Shown one piece after another: positions 35,041-43,309 of a stretch of 50,576 nucleotides of DNA. The stretch covers positions 72,001-122,576 of the forward strand of contig JAUIBR010000019.1 in NCBI GenBank assembly GCA_030427705.1, read 5' to 3'. A program made the translations under genes and the position numbers. The stretch is from a bacterium (GTDB taxonomy: Bacteria > Myxococcota_A > Bradymonadia > Bradymonadales > Bradymonadaceae). Below the pieces are notes generated by a model. The model saw only the letters and a program-made list of their open reading frames with translations, was not told the DNA's origin and made no database searches. Position 1 is the stretch's first letter. Each line of letters starts with the position of its first letter.

Positions 35041-36291
35041 ATGAGACAATCTGAGACTCGGAACTTCAAAGACACGGCGTGGTCGCATTTGGCCTCGATC
35101 GGTAAGGCGTTATCCAGCCCAGCGCGGCTGGAAATTCTTGAGCTCATCTCGCAGTCATCCCTAACCGTCGAGGCGATTGCTGCGACCATCGACCAGTCTG
35201 TCGCGAACACTTCGCATCACCTTCAGGCGCTCAAGCGCGCTCACTTGGTGAAGTCGGCTCGAGATGGAGTGCATGTTTCCTACTCGCTGGCCGGAGACGA
35301 CGTGGCGTCGCTATTGGGGACGTTGCAAGAGGTGGCAACGACGCACATCGCGGAGCTGCAACAACTGACGCAGACGTTTTTCAGCTCCCGGGACCAGATG
35401 GAGCGCGTCGACCGAGAGACCTTAGTTGAGCGACTGCGCGCCTCGGAGGTCGTATTGCTAGACGTCCGGCCTGAGCACGAATACGACGCAAAACACCTTC
35501 CGGACGCACTCTCGGTTCCGTTGCATACGCTTGAGTCTCGCTTAGCTGATCTTCCAAAAGATAAGCCCATTGTTGCGTACTGCCGCGGACCGTTTTGCAC
35601 GTTGTCGGCCGCAGCAGCGCAGAGGCTGCGCGACCTTGGTTACGACGCTCGTCGGACCGACGTGTCCGTCAATACCCTGACAAATCAAGAGCATTGGGAT
35701 GCTGTGTATGCCGACAAACCGCTTGATGGGGTGAGCTGGTATCGACCACATTTGGACCAGTCACTGGAAATGATCGACGAAGTGGACCTGCCAAAAGACG
35801 CGCAAATCGTAGACGTGGGCGGGGGCGCGGCGACGTTAGTCGATGATCTATTGGAGGACGGTTTCGAAAACCTTGCTGTCTTGGACATTTCCCTGAACGC
35901 GTTAAACCGCAGCGCGGAGCGGCTGGGAAAGCGTTCCCGGGATGTTCGTTGGATCGTGGGCGATGCGTCGACAAACCACTTTGCGGAATCGTCCGTTGAC
36001 CTGTGGCACGACCGTGCCGTGTTTCATTTCATGACCGACCCGAATCAACGCGATGCGTATCTATGCCAGGTGAAGCGCTCAGTTCGTCCTGGGGGATATG
36101 CGTTGATCAGCACGTTTGCGCCCGACGGGCCGGACAAATGTAGTGGATTGCGGGTCAGGCAGCATACGCCTGCGGAGATTGCTGAAGCGCTTGGCCCTGA
36201 CTTTGAATTGGTGGACCAAGCGCGCGAAGAGCACAAAACGCCATGGGGTTCGACGCAGGTCTTCAGCTATGCGCTATGCCGAAGACGCTAG
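35041..36291 (+). CDS. ArsR repressor-rhodanese-methyltransferase fusion
   Basis: This single 416-residue frame carries three domains. Residues ~12-100 are an ArsR winged helix (SPARLEILELISQSSLTVEA, then VANTSHHLQALKRAHLVKSA). Residues ~125-205 are a rhodanese domain with Cys181 in AYCRGPFCTLS. Residues ~215-416 are a SAM methyltransferase (EHWDAVYADKP, VDVGGGAATLVDDLL, DLWHDRAVFHFMT, STFAPDGPDKCSGL). ArsR-rhodanese pairs are known, and this methyltransferase type normally stands alone. The rhodanese lacks its usual final ~20 residues, so the fusion may come from an in-frame deletion. A GTG at about residue 208 could also start the methyltransferase alone. It probably senses a metalloid, sulfur or redox signal. 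Confidence 0.85.
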   Translation: MRQSETRNFKDTAWSHLASIGKALSSPARLEILELISQSSLTVEAIAATIDQSVANTSHHLQALKRAHLVKSARDGVHVSYSLAGDDVASLLGTLQEVATTHIAELQQLTQTFFSSRDQMERVDRETLVERLRASEVVLLDVRPEHEYDAKHLPDALSVPLHTLESRLADLPKDKPIVAYCRGPFCTLSAAAAQRLRDLGYDARRTDVSVNTLTNQEHWDAVYADKPLDGVSWYRPHLDQSLEMIDEVDLPKDAQIVDVGGGAATLVDDLLEDGFENLAVLDISLNALNRSAERLGKRSRDVRWIVGDASTNHFAESSVDLWHDRAVFHFMTDPNQRDAYLCQVKRSVRPGGYALISTFAPDGPDKCSGLRVRQHTPAEIAEALGPDFELVDQAREEHKTPWGSTQVFSYALCRRR

Positions 36292-37181
36292 ACTTCGTCA
36301 TCCTCAAGCTCGGTGGATTGATACGCGGTGAAAAACCAGAACCGAGCGCCTTCCTCGTCATCTTTGTGGGTGGCAACAGGCTCAAGCATTTCTGAGATTT
36401 GGACGTTGATGGTCTTCACAAATCTGCGCAACGTGTTCTGGAATTCTGGTGATTTGTCGTCCCAACGCACCCGCCAAAACGTCGCCGAGTGTCTTGGGTC
36501 GGCGCTTTCCAAAGCCAGTGCCTGCAGCAGGTTCATCGCCTGTTCATAGCTTCGCTGCATCGCCATCCATGCATGGTCGCCTTCCGCGCGCATCAGCAAT
36601 TCACCAGACATCGCCCAATACTCCGCCACACGCTCCACCTCCAATCCTAGGTCGGCGGCCACTTCCGATTGGCTTACCGTTGGTTCGGCTCGACGACGAA
36701 TCTCGATGTAGTCTCTCAATTCTTCGTCAGTCACGACTCGAGACGGCTCAATGGATAACGTCAACTGGTCTCCATCTTCGCTGACCCAGCCGCTATCGAT
36801 CATGTTGTTGAGTATGGAGGCCAAGACGACTGGTGGAACACGGCCGGTCCGCGAGGCCAAGTCCTCACGCGACATTGAGCCGTTACGGAGGATATCCACG
36901 ACGTTGGTCCAGACGGAGCGGCCTTGAACTTGGATTGCATCGGCAGCCGTCGCATATCGACGCTGAAGGGTGCGATGGCTCATGCCAAGCATGTCCGCTG
37001 CCACGCGCCTGGGCACGCCGCGCTCGCCAAGCTCATCGACCATCGCGACGAAGATGGTGTCCAGGAGCCAATCGACGCGCATTCGGGCGCCATCATTGGT
37101 CGCCAGCGTTGCCAACATCTGGCCGGTTTGCCTGGCAACCGTTGACGCGTACCGCTCAAGCGCTCCGGTCCACTGGTTCAT
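36288..37181 (-). CDS. Multi-HTH regulator-like protein
   Basis: This 297-residue protein has three HTH-like stretches: VPRRVAADMLGMSHRTLQRR (~56-75), a winged-helix-like block (~97-145, GSMSREDLASRTGRVPPVVL), and VSQSEVAADLGLEVERVAEY (~174-193). The rest is an acidic helical region. No family name comes to mind; DUF6502-like regulators are a remote possibility. A strong palindrome lies 8-43 bases upstream of its ATG, so it probably regulates itself. Its stop overlaps the end of the ArsR-fusion gene. Confidence 0.7.
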   Translation of the reverse strand: MNQWTGALERYASTVARQTGQMLATLATNDGARMRVDWLLDTIFVAMVDELGERGVPRRVAADMLGMSHRTLQRRYATAADAIQVQGRSVWTNVVDILRNGSMSREDLASRTGRVPPVVLASILNNMIDSGWVSEDGDQLTLSIEPSRVVTDEELRDYIEIRRRAEPTVSQSEVAADLGLEVERVAEYWAMSGELLMRAEGDHAWMAMQRSYEQAMNLLQALALESADPRHSATFWRVRWDDKSPEFQNTLRRFVKTINVQISEMLEPVATHKDDEEGARFWFFTAYQSTELEDDEV

Positions 37182-37188
37182 GATCGTC

Positions 37189-37224
37189 GCCTCGTTTGGA
37201 GTTAGCGATCACGCTAACCGAGGC
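37189..37224. promoter_or_regulatory. Perfect palindrome at the HTH gene start
   Basis: GTTAGCG-ATCA-CGCTAAC (37201-37218) is a perfect 18-base palindrome. It is extended by a second pair, GCCTCG (37189-37194) and CGAGGC (37219-37224). It lies directly before the ATG of the HTH gene on the minus strand, so it can be an operator or a 5'-UTR hairpin. It is also 21 bases past the start of the M64 peptidase's 3' flank, but it lacks a T-tract. Confidence 0.6.
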
Positions 37225-37245
37225 AACGCATGCGAGCAACCGCGC

Positions 37246-39171
37246 CTACGGACGAAGGTACATCGTGCTGAACTCGCTCCAGTCGGAGCATCCCGAACTA
37301 TTGCAGGCTGCGACCGAGAACGCGTACCAACGCTCGGGCTCGCGAAGGGTGGTGCGGACGCGATTGGAGTTGACCTGTTGTTCCGAAACGTAGGTGAGCC
37401 ACGAGTTTCCATCGTGGTGGCGCATTCGGAATTTGTAGTGGGTTGCGCCCGACACCGAATTCCAGCTCATCGATGGCGTTTCATCCGAGATTACCGAGCT
37501 CTTTACCGGCTTGAGATTTGACGGAACAGCTAATGAACCTGTGCTGCTCGAACTAGAACTCGAACTCGTATTGGAGGAGCTTGAGGTCGAGCCAGAACTT
37601 GTTGAGACGCCGTACGTAAAGTCGGATTGTGCGGCCGCCGAACATCCGGAAGACTTGCAGGCGGAGACGGTGAATCGGTAGTACCCGCCTTCATCACGAA
37701 GCGTGACGCGCGCGCTTGTCCCGCTGGTTTCGACGCTGCCGAACTCGCGGTAGCTGCTGCCGCTGCGCTTTTGGATCGACACCTGGTAGTTGGTTGCACC
37801 CGACACCCGGTTCCACGTCAGCCTCACATCAGTTGTAGAGATGGGGCCATTCGGCGATAGGCCCGACGGCGAGGAAATTGAACTCGAAGTGGAAGAACTC
37901 GAACTCGATGACGAGCTTGATGAACTCGAACCGCTCGATCCTGTGTAGCGCGACATCTTACGTTGCACCTCACGCCGGCAGACCGGGCACATTTCTTTGC
38001 CAAGCGTCCGCATCAGGCAATCGTGAGCCGGGCGGTAGCGTCCACGTGCGCAGTAACCAGCGCCCTCAAACGCGCCGATCGTGCCACGTCGTGCACTCGT
38101 TGGAGTTGGCAGGCGATTGGTTGTGACCATGTCACGCCAGGGCAAGTTGTTGACGGACTTCGCGACGTTCGGGCCCACAAAGCAGATGTTTCCGGGACGT
38201 GGTGTGTCGTATTCGTCCATCAGTCCGAACAGGGCGTGACCAATCTCATGTGCCACGGTTTCGGCGACGTGCGCGGGTCGTGCTGTAACGATCATTCCGT
38301 TTCGCGCGCACCCGCCGGTTTGCGTGCGATTGGCGAGCACAATGACGACATCGGCACCGGCACGGTCGCCCAAGTTCTTGGCAGCCTGCTGTCCACGAGA
38401 ATTTGCGAAGAATACACATCGGTCGACGCCTGAGATTCCGCCTGCGGTTTCGAATGCTGTGTCACGCGGTCGACCATTCGACCCGATGCTGCGCGAGCGA
38501 GATTTCACGTCTTGTCGCCAAACGTTGAAACCAGTCCAGTTGTCACGATATGCGGGCTTGCGCTTCAACTTCGTGACGATGCTGTTGACGTGGCTGTGAA
38601 ACTGGCGAAGGTCGCTTTGTGAGTAGCCCTCTGGCAGGAACAGAATATCGATTTTGTCGCGGCTTGAACCGTGGTCGACGACTTTGACAGGATTGCCAAC
38701 GACATCGGCCGAGTTCATCAACTCCGACTGCCGCTCGACTAGCGTCGACGGGTCGAAATCGACTTGGCCTACGAGGTCGCCTGTTTCTGACCGCAGCTCG
38801 AGCGTTCCGCTTGTCTTCGGGATACGAATCTCGAACAGACCAGTACCGGCGATGACCTCAACCGGGTCCGGATTTCCGTCTTCGTCGAACTCGCTGACCA
38901 GGACGCGCGCATCTGGGATGTCTTCTTCGTACACCTCTGAGCCGTCATCGGGGCGGAAACTAAGGCGTAGCGTCTCTGTCGAATGCGAGTGGGTCTGCAC
39001 CTGCTCGTAGTCCGTGGCGTCTCGGATGTCGACGATCTCCAAACCCGAGTCGCGAAGCGCGAGTGTGACTTGAGATTCACCAGATTCGACATCCACGGAG
39101 CCAGTACATGCCACGGTGAGAAGCGAGAAAACTAGAACGAAGAGAGCACCAAAACTACGCATCTTGTTCAT
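37246..39171 (-). CDS. M64-family metallopeptidase lipoprotein with FN3-like repeats
   Basis: This 641-residue lipoprotein has the lipobox LLTVAC (~residue 22). The catalytic part (~165-415) belongs to the M64 (IgA peptidase) family: KVVDHGSSRDKIDILFLPEG, then the zinc site AHEIGHALFGLMDEYD (HEIGH at 308-312), and a Cys-rich end (CPVCRREVQRKM). Two strand-rich FN3-like domains follow (~440-525, ~555-641), each preceded by a polyserine linker that is a hexanucleotide-type repeat in the DNA. It is probably surface-exposed or secreted and cuts host, prey or matrix proteins. The substrate is unknown. Confidence 0.9.
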   Translation of the reverse strand: MNKMRSFGALFVLVFSLLTVACTGSVDVESGESQVTLALRDSGLEIVDIRDATDYEQVQTHSHSTETLRLSFRPDDGSEVYEEDIPDARVLVSEFDEDGNPDPVEVIAGTGLFEIRIPKTSGTLELRSETGDLVGQVDFDPSTLVERQSELMNSADVVGNPVKVVDHGSSRDKIDILFLPEGYSQSDLRQFHSHVNSIVTKLKRKPAYRDNWTGFNVWRQDVKSRSRSIGSNGRPRDTAFETAGGISGVDRCVFFANSRGQQAAKNLGDRAGADVVIVLANRTQTGGCARNGMIVTARPAHVAETVAHEIGHALFGLMDEYDTPRPGNICFVGPNVAKSVNNLPWRDMVTTNRLPTPTSARRGTIGAFEGAGYCARGRYRPAHDCLMRTLGKEMCPVCRREVQRKMSRYTGSSGSSSSSSSSSSSSSTSSSISSPSGLSPNGPISTTDVRLTWNRVSGATNYQVSIQKRSGSSYREFGSVETSGTSARVTLRDEGGYYRFTVSACKSSGCSAAAQSDFTYGVSTSSGSTSSSSNTSSSSSSSSTGSLAVPSNLKPVKSSVISDETPSMSWNSVSGATHYKFRMRHHDGNSWLTYVSEQQVNSNRVRTTLREPERWYAFSVAACNSSGCSDWSEFSTMYLRP

Positions 39172-39237
39172 CGGTCAGCCATCCATTTTGCAGTAATCAT
39201 CCGAACTGCAATCAGGGTAGGGACATGTAGGTAAACA

Positions 39238-39263
39238 TGCGTACGTCAAAGATGACGTATGCA
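39238..39263. promoter_or_regulatory. Inverted repeat between divergent surface-protein genes
   Basis: TGCGTACGTCA and TGACGTATGCA pair at ten of eleven positions around a four-base centre. It lies 42 bases before the lipoprotein start at 39305 and 67 bases from the M64 peptidase start. A shared operator for the divergent pair is plausible. Confidence 0.5.
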
Positions 39264-39304
39264 GATTATTCCCCGAGGCGCCTGGCGTGTGTTAGCATTC
39301 TCGC

Positions 39305-40993
39305 ATGCTAAAAATCATCATCTTGTGCATCAGCCTTGCGCTGATTTCGTGCTCGGACAGTGACACCGTCAAGACGTCCCGAGCAAACAACGTTAACAAT
39401 GCCAACAACGTCAACAACACCAACAACGTCAACAACACCAACAACGCTGAGCCTTGTCTGACAGGGCAGACGTTATGCGGTGATGGTTGCTACACCCTGT
39501 CCTCAACCGAAGAACACTGCGGCGAGTGCGACAACGCCTGTGAGACCGGGGAGTTCTGTGTTGAGGGGGCGTGCGAGGCCGCGCCATGTACTGATACGAC
39601 GTGTGATGAAGCGTGCATCGATACCGATAACGACGCCAGGCACTGCGGCACCTGCGATAATGCGTGCGGTCCAGGTGAGCAGTGTGTCATGGGAGCCTGC
39701 GAGCTCGGTTGTGGCGGTGCCACACCAACGCTTTGCGGTGACAGCTGCGTCGACACGACCGTCGACCGCAATAACTGCGGCGCGGACGCGGCAGATTGTT
39801 CGGGCGGCAGCGTTTGTGTCGCCGGCGAAGTCTGTGTGAACGGCGCTTGCGAACAAACGTGTGGTGGAATGACACCCACGCTGTGTGGAACGAGCTGCGT
39901 CGACACCAGTGTCGATCGCAACAATTGCGGGGCCGACCCGACGGATTGCTCGGGCGGCTCAGTCTGTGCCGCCGGCGAGGTTTGCAGTGGCGGCGCGTGC
40001 GTCCAAACCTGTGGAGGTTCCACGCCAACGCTATGCGGCACTAGCTGTGTCGACACATCGGTAGATCGAAACAACTGTGGCGCGGATCCCGGGGATTGTT
40101 CGGGGGGCACCGTCTGCATGGCCGGAGAGGTCTGTGTGAACGGCAGCTGCGAACTTAGCTGTGGTGGTTCGACACCAACGCTGTGCGGTTCAGGTTGTGT
40201 CGACACCAATGTGGACCGAAACAACTGCGGTGCCGACCCAGGCGATTGCTCCGGCGGAGACGTCTGTGTGGCGGGCGAACTGTGTAGCGGCGGCACGTGC
40301 GGACTCTCGTGCGGTGGCTCAACGCCGACCCTCTGCGGCGATGCCTGCGTCAATACGCAGACGGCGCGAAACTTCTGTGGCGCTGACCCGACGACGTGCG
40401 CTGGGGGAGACGTTTGTTCGACGGGTGAACAGTGCATCAATGGCACCTGCACGCTGATTTGTCCTACTGGTCAACAGAATTGCAACGGCGCTTGCGTTGA
40501 TACCACGAATGATTCCAATCACTGCGGAAACTGCAACTCCCCCTGTGCCAATGGGCAAGTGTGTACGAACAGCGTATGTGTGGCTTCTCCCATCGATTCT
40601 CAATGCACTCAACCCTACAACAACCTGACTTTGGCCGGCCGAAGCATGAATGCGATGGCAAGCGGAACGCTTTGCGATGATTCAACCGACAGCGCCGTAT
40701 CAAGCGATTGGGCCGGTTCTGGCTGGTACCGGTTCACCGGTGCTGCCGGCACACAGATGCAAACCTCGCCGCCGCCGGATGACCGGTCGACCTGCGATAC
40801 AAGCGCCAAGGGGTGGTTGAATGGAGCCCATCCGAGTGTCGCTGATGGCGTGGTCACTCGCCAGGTTTGTTACAATTTCTCGAGCAACACGTGTTGGCAA
40901 AACAACGACATTGAGGTTGTGAACTGCAACGGGTTCTACTTGTACAATCTGCCCGATGTCGCGTTTTGCTACCTGGCCTATTGCGCCGAATAG
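39305..40993 (+). CDS. Lipoprotein with Asn-rich spacer and five 50-residue cysteine repeats
   Basis: This 562-residue lipoprotein (lipobox LALISC) has an Asn-rich spacer at residues ~27-48 (NNVNNANNVNNTNN pattern), typical of Myxococcota surface lipoproteins. Cys-rich blocks then lead to five tandem 50-residue repeats (residues 136-385) of the form CGG.TPTLCG..CVDT.VDRNNCGAD...CSGG.VC..GE.C, with eight cysteines each. After a sixth shorter block, the C-terminal ~140 residues form a separate domain (WAGSGWYRFTGAAG, DRSTCDTSAKGWLNGAHPSV). This domain is like the uromodulin/GP2 D8C module. A surface adhesin or matrix protein is likely. Confidence 0.85.
   Translation: MLKIIILCISLALISCSDSDTVKTSRANNVNNANNVNNTNNVNNTNNAEPCLTGQTLCGDGCYTLSSTEEHCGECDNACETGEFCVEGACEAAPCTDTTCDEACIDTDNDARHCGTCDNACGPGEQCVMGACELGCGGATPTLCGDSCVDTTVDRNNCGADAADCSGGSVCVAGEVCVNGACEQTCGGMTPTLCGTSCVDTSVDRNNCGADPTDCSGGSVCAAGEVCSGGACVQTCGGSTPTLCGTSCVDTSVDRNNCGADPGDCSGGTVCMAGEVCVNGSCELSCGGSTPTLCGSGCVDTNVDRNNCGADPGDCSGGDVCVAGELCSGGTCGLSCGGSTPTLCGDACVNTQTARNFCGADPTTCAGGDVCSTGEQCINGTCTLICPTGQQNCNGACVDTTNDSNHCGNCNSPCANGQVCTNSVCVASPIDSQCTQPYNNLTLAGRSMNAMASGTLCDDSTDSAVSSDWAGSGWYRFTGAAGTQMQTSPPPDDRSTCDTSAKGWLNGAHPSVADGVVTRQVCYNFSSNTCWQNNDIEVVNCNGFYLYNLPDVAFCYLAYCAE
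39710..40459 (+). repeat. Five tandem 150-bp coding repeats
   Basis: Five in-frame units of exactly 50 codons begin CGG and contain VDRNNCGAD or a variant. The fifth is most diverged (TARNFCGAD). No spacer separates them. Copy number could vary by recombination. Confidence 0.85.
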
Positions 40994-41014
40994 TCACCTG
41001 AGGCCTCGTAGCCG

Positions 41015-43309
41015 ATGACCCGTGGTCTGACAGCTTCATTAACCTGCATAGCGATGGCAGGGGTTTGCTACCAAGTAGCGCTCGTGCGCGCGCTGTCCAT
41101 TGTGCTCTGGTACCACTTCGCGTTTCTGGTTGTATCCAGCGCTGTGTTGGGCTTTGGGCTCAGCGGTATGGTGATGGTGCTTCGGCCGAGCCTCACAAAA
41201 GCCGAAGGCCTTCCCTCACGTCTAAGAGCGGTCGCGACTGCCCTCAGCGCTGCGGTCCTAGTGGGTTATGCGGTCCTTGCCTTCGTGCCCTTCGACCCTT
41301 TTAGTATCGGGCTTGATTCCACCCAATTTGTCTGGGGTCTGGTCTATATTCTGGCCATGATGTTTCCGTTCTTCCTCAACGGATTGTTCATCGGGATCAT
41401 CCTGGTTCATCACGCGGACCAGGCCGGCCGCCTTTACGCGTTCGACCTTGTCGGAGCAGGCATTTCTGCCGTGGCGACGCTCTTGCTATTCAGTGTTGTC
41501 GGAGGCGAAGCGACGTTGCTCTTAGCCGCGGTCCTGGCGGCCGGAGCAGCTGTTTGCATCTCGCCGTCGAAGACCTCGGCGATGACAATGACGGGAGCGA
41601 TCCTGCTCAGTGTTGTCTTTGCCGCATTTGTGCCGCTGCGCGTGACCGAAGACAAGGTCATCGGCGCGGTTCCTATCGCAAATCTACTTTCTGACCCAGA
41701 CCGCACGTTAGAGACTCGATGGAACTCATTGGCCCGCATCGATGTCGTCGCGTTTTCCGACCGGCAACGCGATATCTTGATCGATGCTGGGGTTGCGCTG
41801 ACTCGATTGCCCCACGTCGCCAAACCCATCGACGAATACCCACCATCGACGGACTTCTTGGCATTGAGTTTCGCGCAGGTCGACGCCCCCAAGGTCCTTA
41901 TTCTGGGCTCCGGCGGTGGCTGGGAAGTTGCGTTGGCGTTGACGCACGATGCTCCCAAAGTCACTGCTGTCGAGTTGAATCCGGCGATCGTGGACCTTGT
42001 CCAAACTACGCAATCTGACTGGGTAGGAGGCATCTTTGCTGACCCTCGGGTCGAGTTGGTCGCCGACGAAGCCCGGGCGTTTCTGAGCCAGAGCGACGAC
42101 CACTGGGACGTCATCATAAGTGCGCACACCATCTCAAACGCAGCGACCGCATCCGGTTCGATGAACCTTGCAGAGAGTCACACTCTGACACTGGAGGCGT
42201 TCGACACCTACCTGGATCGAATCTCAGACCGCGGAGTTCTGCACATCACCCGTCCTGAAGCGCAACTACCTAAGCTGGTCGCGACGGCTGCAGAAGCGCT
42301 TCGACGACAAGATTTGGAGCCCAAAAACCGCATCGTTGCATTTCGTTTTGGACGCTCCCCTGGTTCGTCGTTTGCCGCGGGTATCTTGGTCGCGAAGGAC
42401 CCGTCGGTGTTGGAAGGCGTGGTTTCGAAGATGCCTGCACACAGCGCAAGTCCGCTATGGGCGGTCACCGAAGGCGTTATGGAACCCCGTTACATAACGG
42501 CTGTTACACATCCCGAGAAGTTCAATCTAGCGACAGATGACAGGCCGTTTTTCAACATCACCATGCAGTGGTCCGAAATCACGTTGGACGACGTGAAGGA
42601 TGTTCTGGGCGCAGGCGAAGGTGGCCGGCTGGCATTGGAAGGAAAGCCCGTCAGTGAAGTGTCGTTGCTCATCCTACTGGTGCTGGTGTTCTTTGTTTCC
42701 GTTACCGCCATCGGCGTGCCGTTGTGGATTCGGCGTGACTCGCTTCCAGAGGGGCTGGCGCGTGGTGCAAAGGTGGCGCTGTTCTTTTCCGCGTTGGGTG
42801 TCGGTTACATGTATGCCGAGCTTGGTTTGGTGCACCGCCTGGGCGTGTTCCTCGGCTCGCCAACACTCACATTTGGCGTTGTCGTGGCCGGGATGCTCTT
42901 GTCGAGCGGGGTGGGCGCAGCCGTGTCTCAACGACTTGATTTGAGGTCGGCACCCATTGCCGTGGGTGCAGCGGCGCTCGTGCTCGCAGCCGTCGCCCTG
43001 ACGAGCGGACCCATGATCCAGTTAGCGCTGTCATTCGGCGAGTGGATGCGGCTTTTGGCTGCGTGCCTGGTGGTCGTGCCCGTAGGGTTCGCGCTGGGAT
43101 TTGCGTTTCCATTAGGCATGCGCCGGTTGGACACCGTGGATGGCGGCTACCTGCCGATTGCTTGGGGTTTCAACGGTTTCGCGAGCGTTATCGGGTCAGC
43201 GACCTCGATCATCTTGGCCAGCGCACTCGGCTTCAGCTGGTTGTTGTTCGTGGCTGCCGCGATCTATGTCGTCGCGGCGTTGCTCATCGCAGAGCTCGGT
43301 CGCTCATAG
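41015..43309 (+). CDS. Spermidine-synthase-like membrane protein
   Basis: This 764-residue inner-membrane protein has about seven helices at the N-terminus (~5-215), a cytosolic Rossmann domain like spermidine synthase (~295-440: KVLILGSGGGWEVALALTHD, VTAVELNPAIVDL, HWDVIISAHTISNAATASGS), and about seven more helices (~545-760). The spermidine-synthase aspartate region (HWDVIISA) is altered from the usual YDVI..D, so an aminopropyl transfer is doubtful. Similar fused proteins in Myxococcota are unassigned. It converges on the DUF4215 gene. Confidence 0.82.
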   Translation: MTRGLTASLTCIAMAGVCYQVALVRALSIVLWYHFAFLVVSSAVLGFGLSGMVMVLRPSLTKAEGLPSRLRAVATALSAAVLVGYAVLAFVPFDPFSIGLDSTQFVWGLVYILAMMFPFFLNGLFIGIILVHHADQAGRLYAFDLVGAGISAVATLLLFSVVGGEATLLLAAVLAAGAAVCISPSKTSAMTMTGAILLSVVFAAFVPLRVTEDKVIGAVPIANLLSDPDRTLETRWNSLARIDVVAFSDRQRDILIDAGVALTRLPHVAKPIDEYPPSTDFLALSFAQVDAPKVLILGSGGGWEVALALTHDAPKVTAVELNPAIVDLVQTTQSDWVGGIFADPRVELVADEARAFLSQSDDHWDVIISAHTISNAATASGSMNLAESHTLTLEAFDTYLDRISDRGVLHITRPEAQLPKLVATAAEALRRQDLEPKNRIVAFRFGRSPGSSFAAGILVAKDPSVLEGVVSKMPAHSASPLWAVTEGVMEPRYITAVTHPEKFNLATDDRPFFNITMQWSEITLDDVKDVLGAGEGGRLALEGKPVSEVSLLILLVLVFFVSVTAIGVPLWIRRDSLPEGLARGAKVALFFSALGVGYMYAELGLVHRLGVFLGSPTLTFGVVVAGMLLSSGVGAAVSQRLDLRSAPIAVGAAALVLAAVALTSGPMIQLALSFGEWMRLLAACLVVVPVGFALGFAFPLGMRRLDTVDGGYLPIAWGFNGFASVIGSATSIILASALGFSWLLFVAAAIYVVAALLIAELGRS

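Noticed and set aside
39490..40452. Long open frame antisense to the cysteine-repeat lipoprotein
   Set aside because: It stays open because of the codon pattern of the 150-bp repeats. It is Pro/Ser/Gln-rich without any domain, while the plus strand encodes a clear lipoprotein.
39710..40459. Regular repeats as a CRISPR array
   Set aside because: The units are adjacent, 150 bp long, in frame and without spacers, so they are protein repeats.
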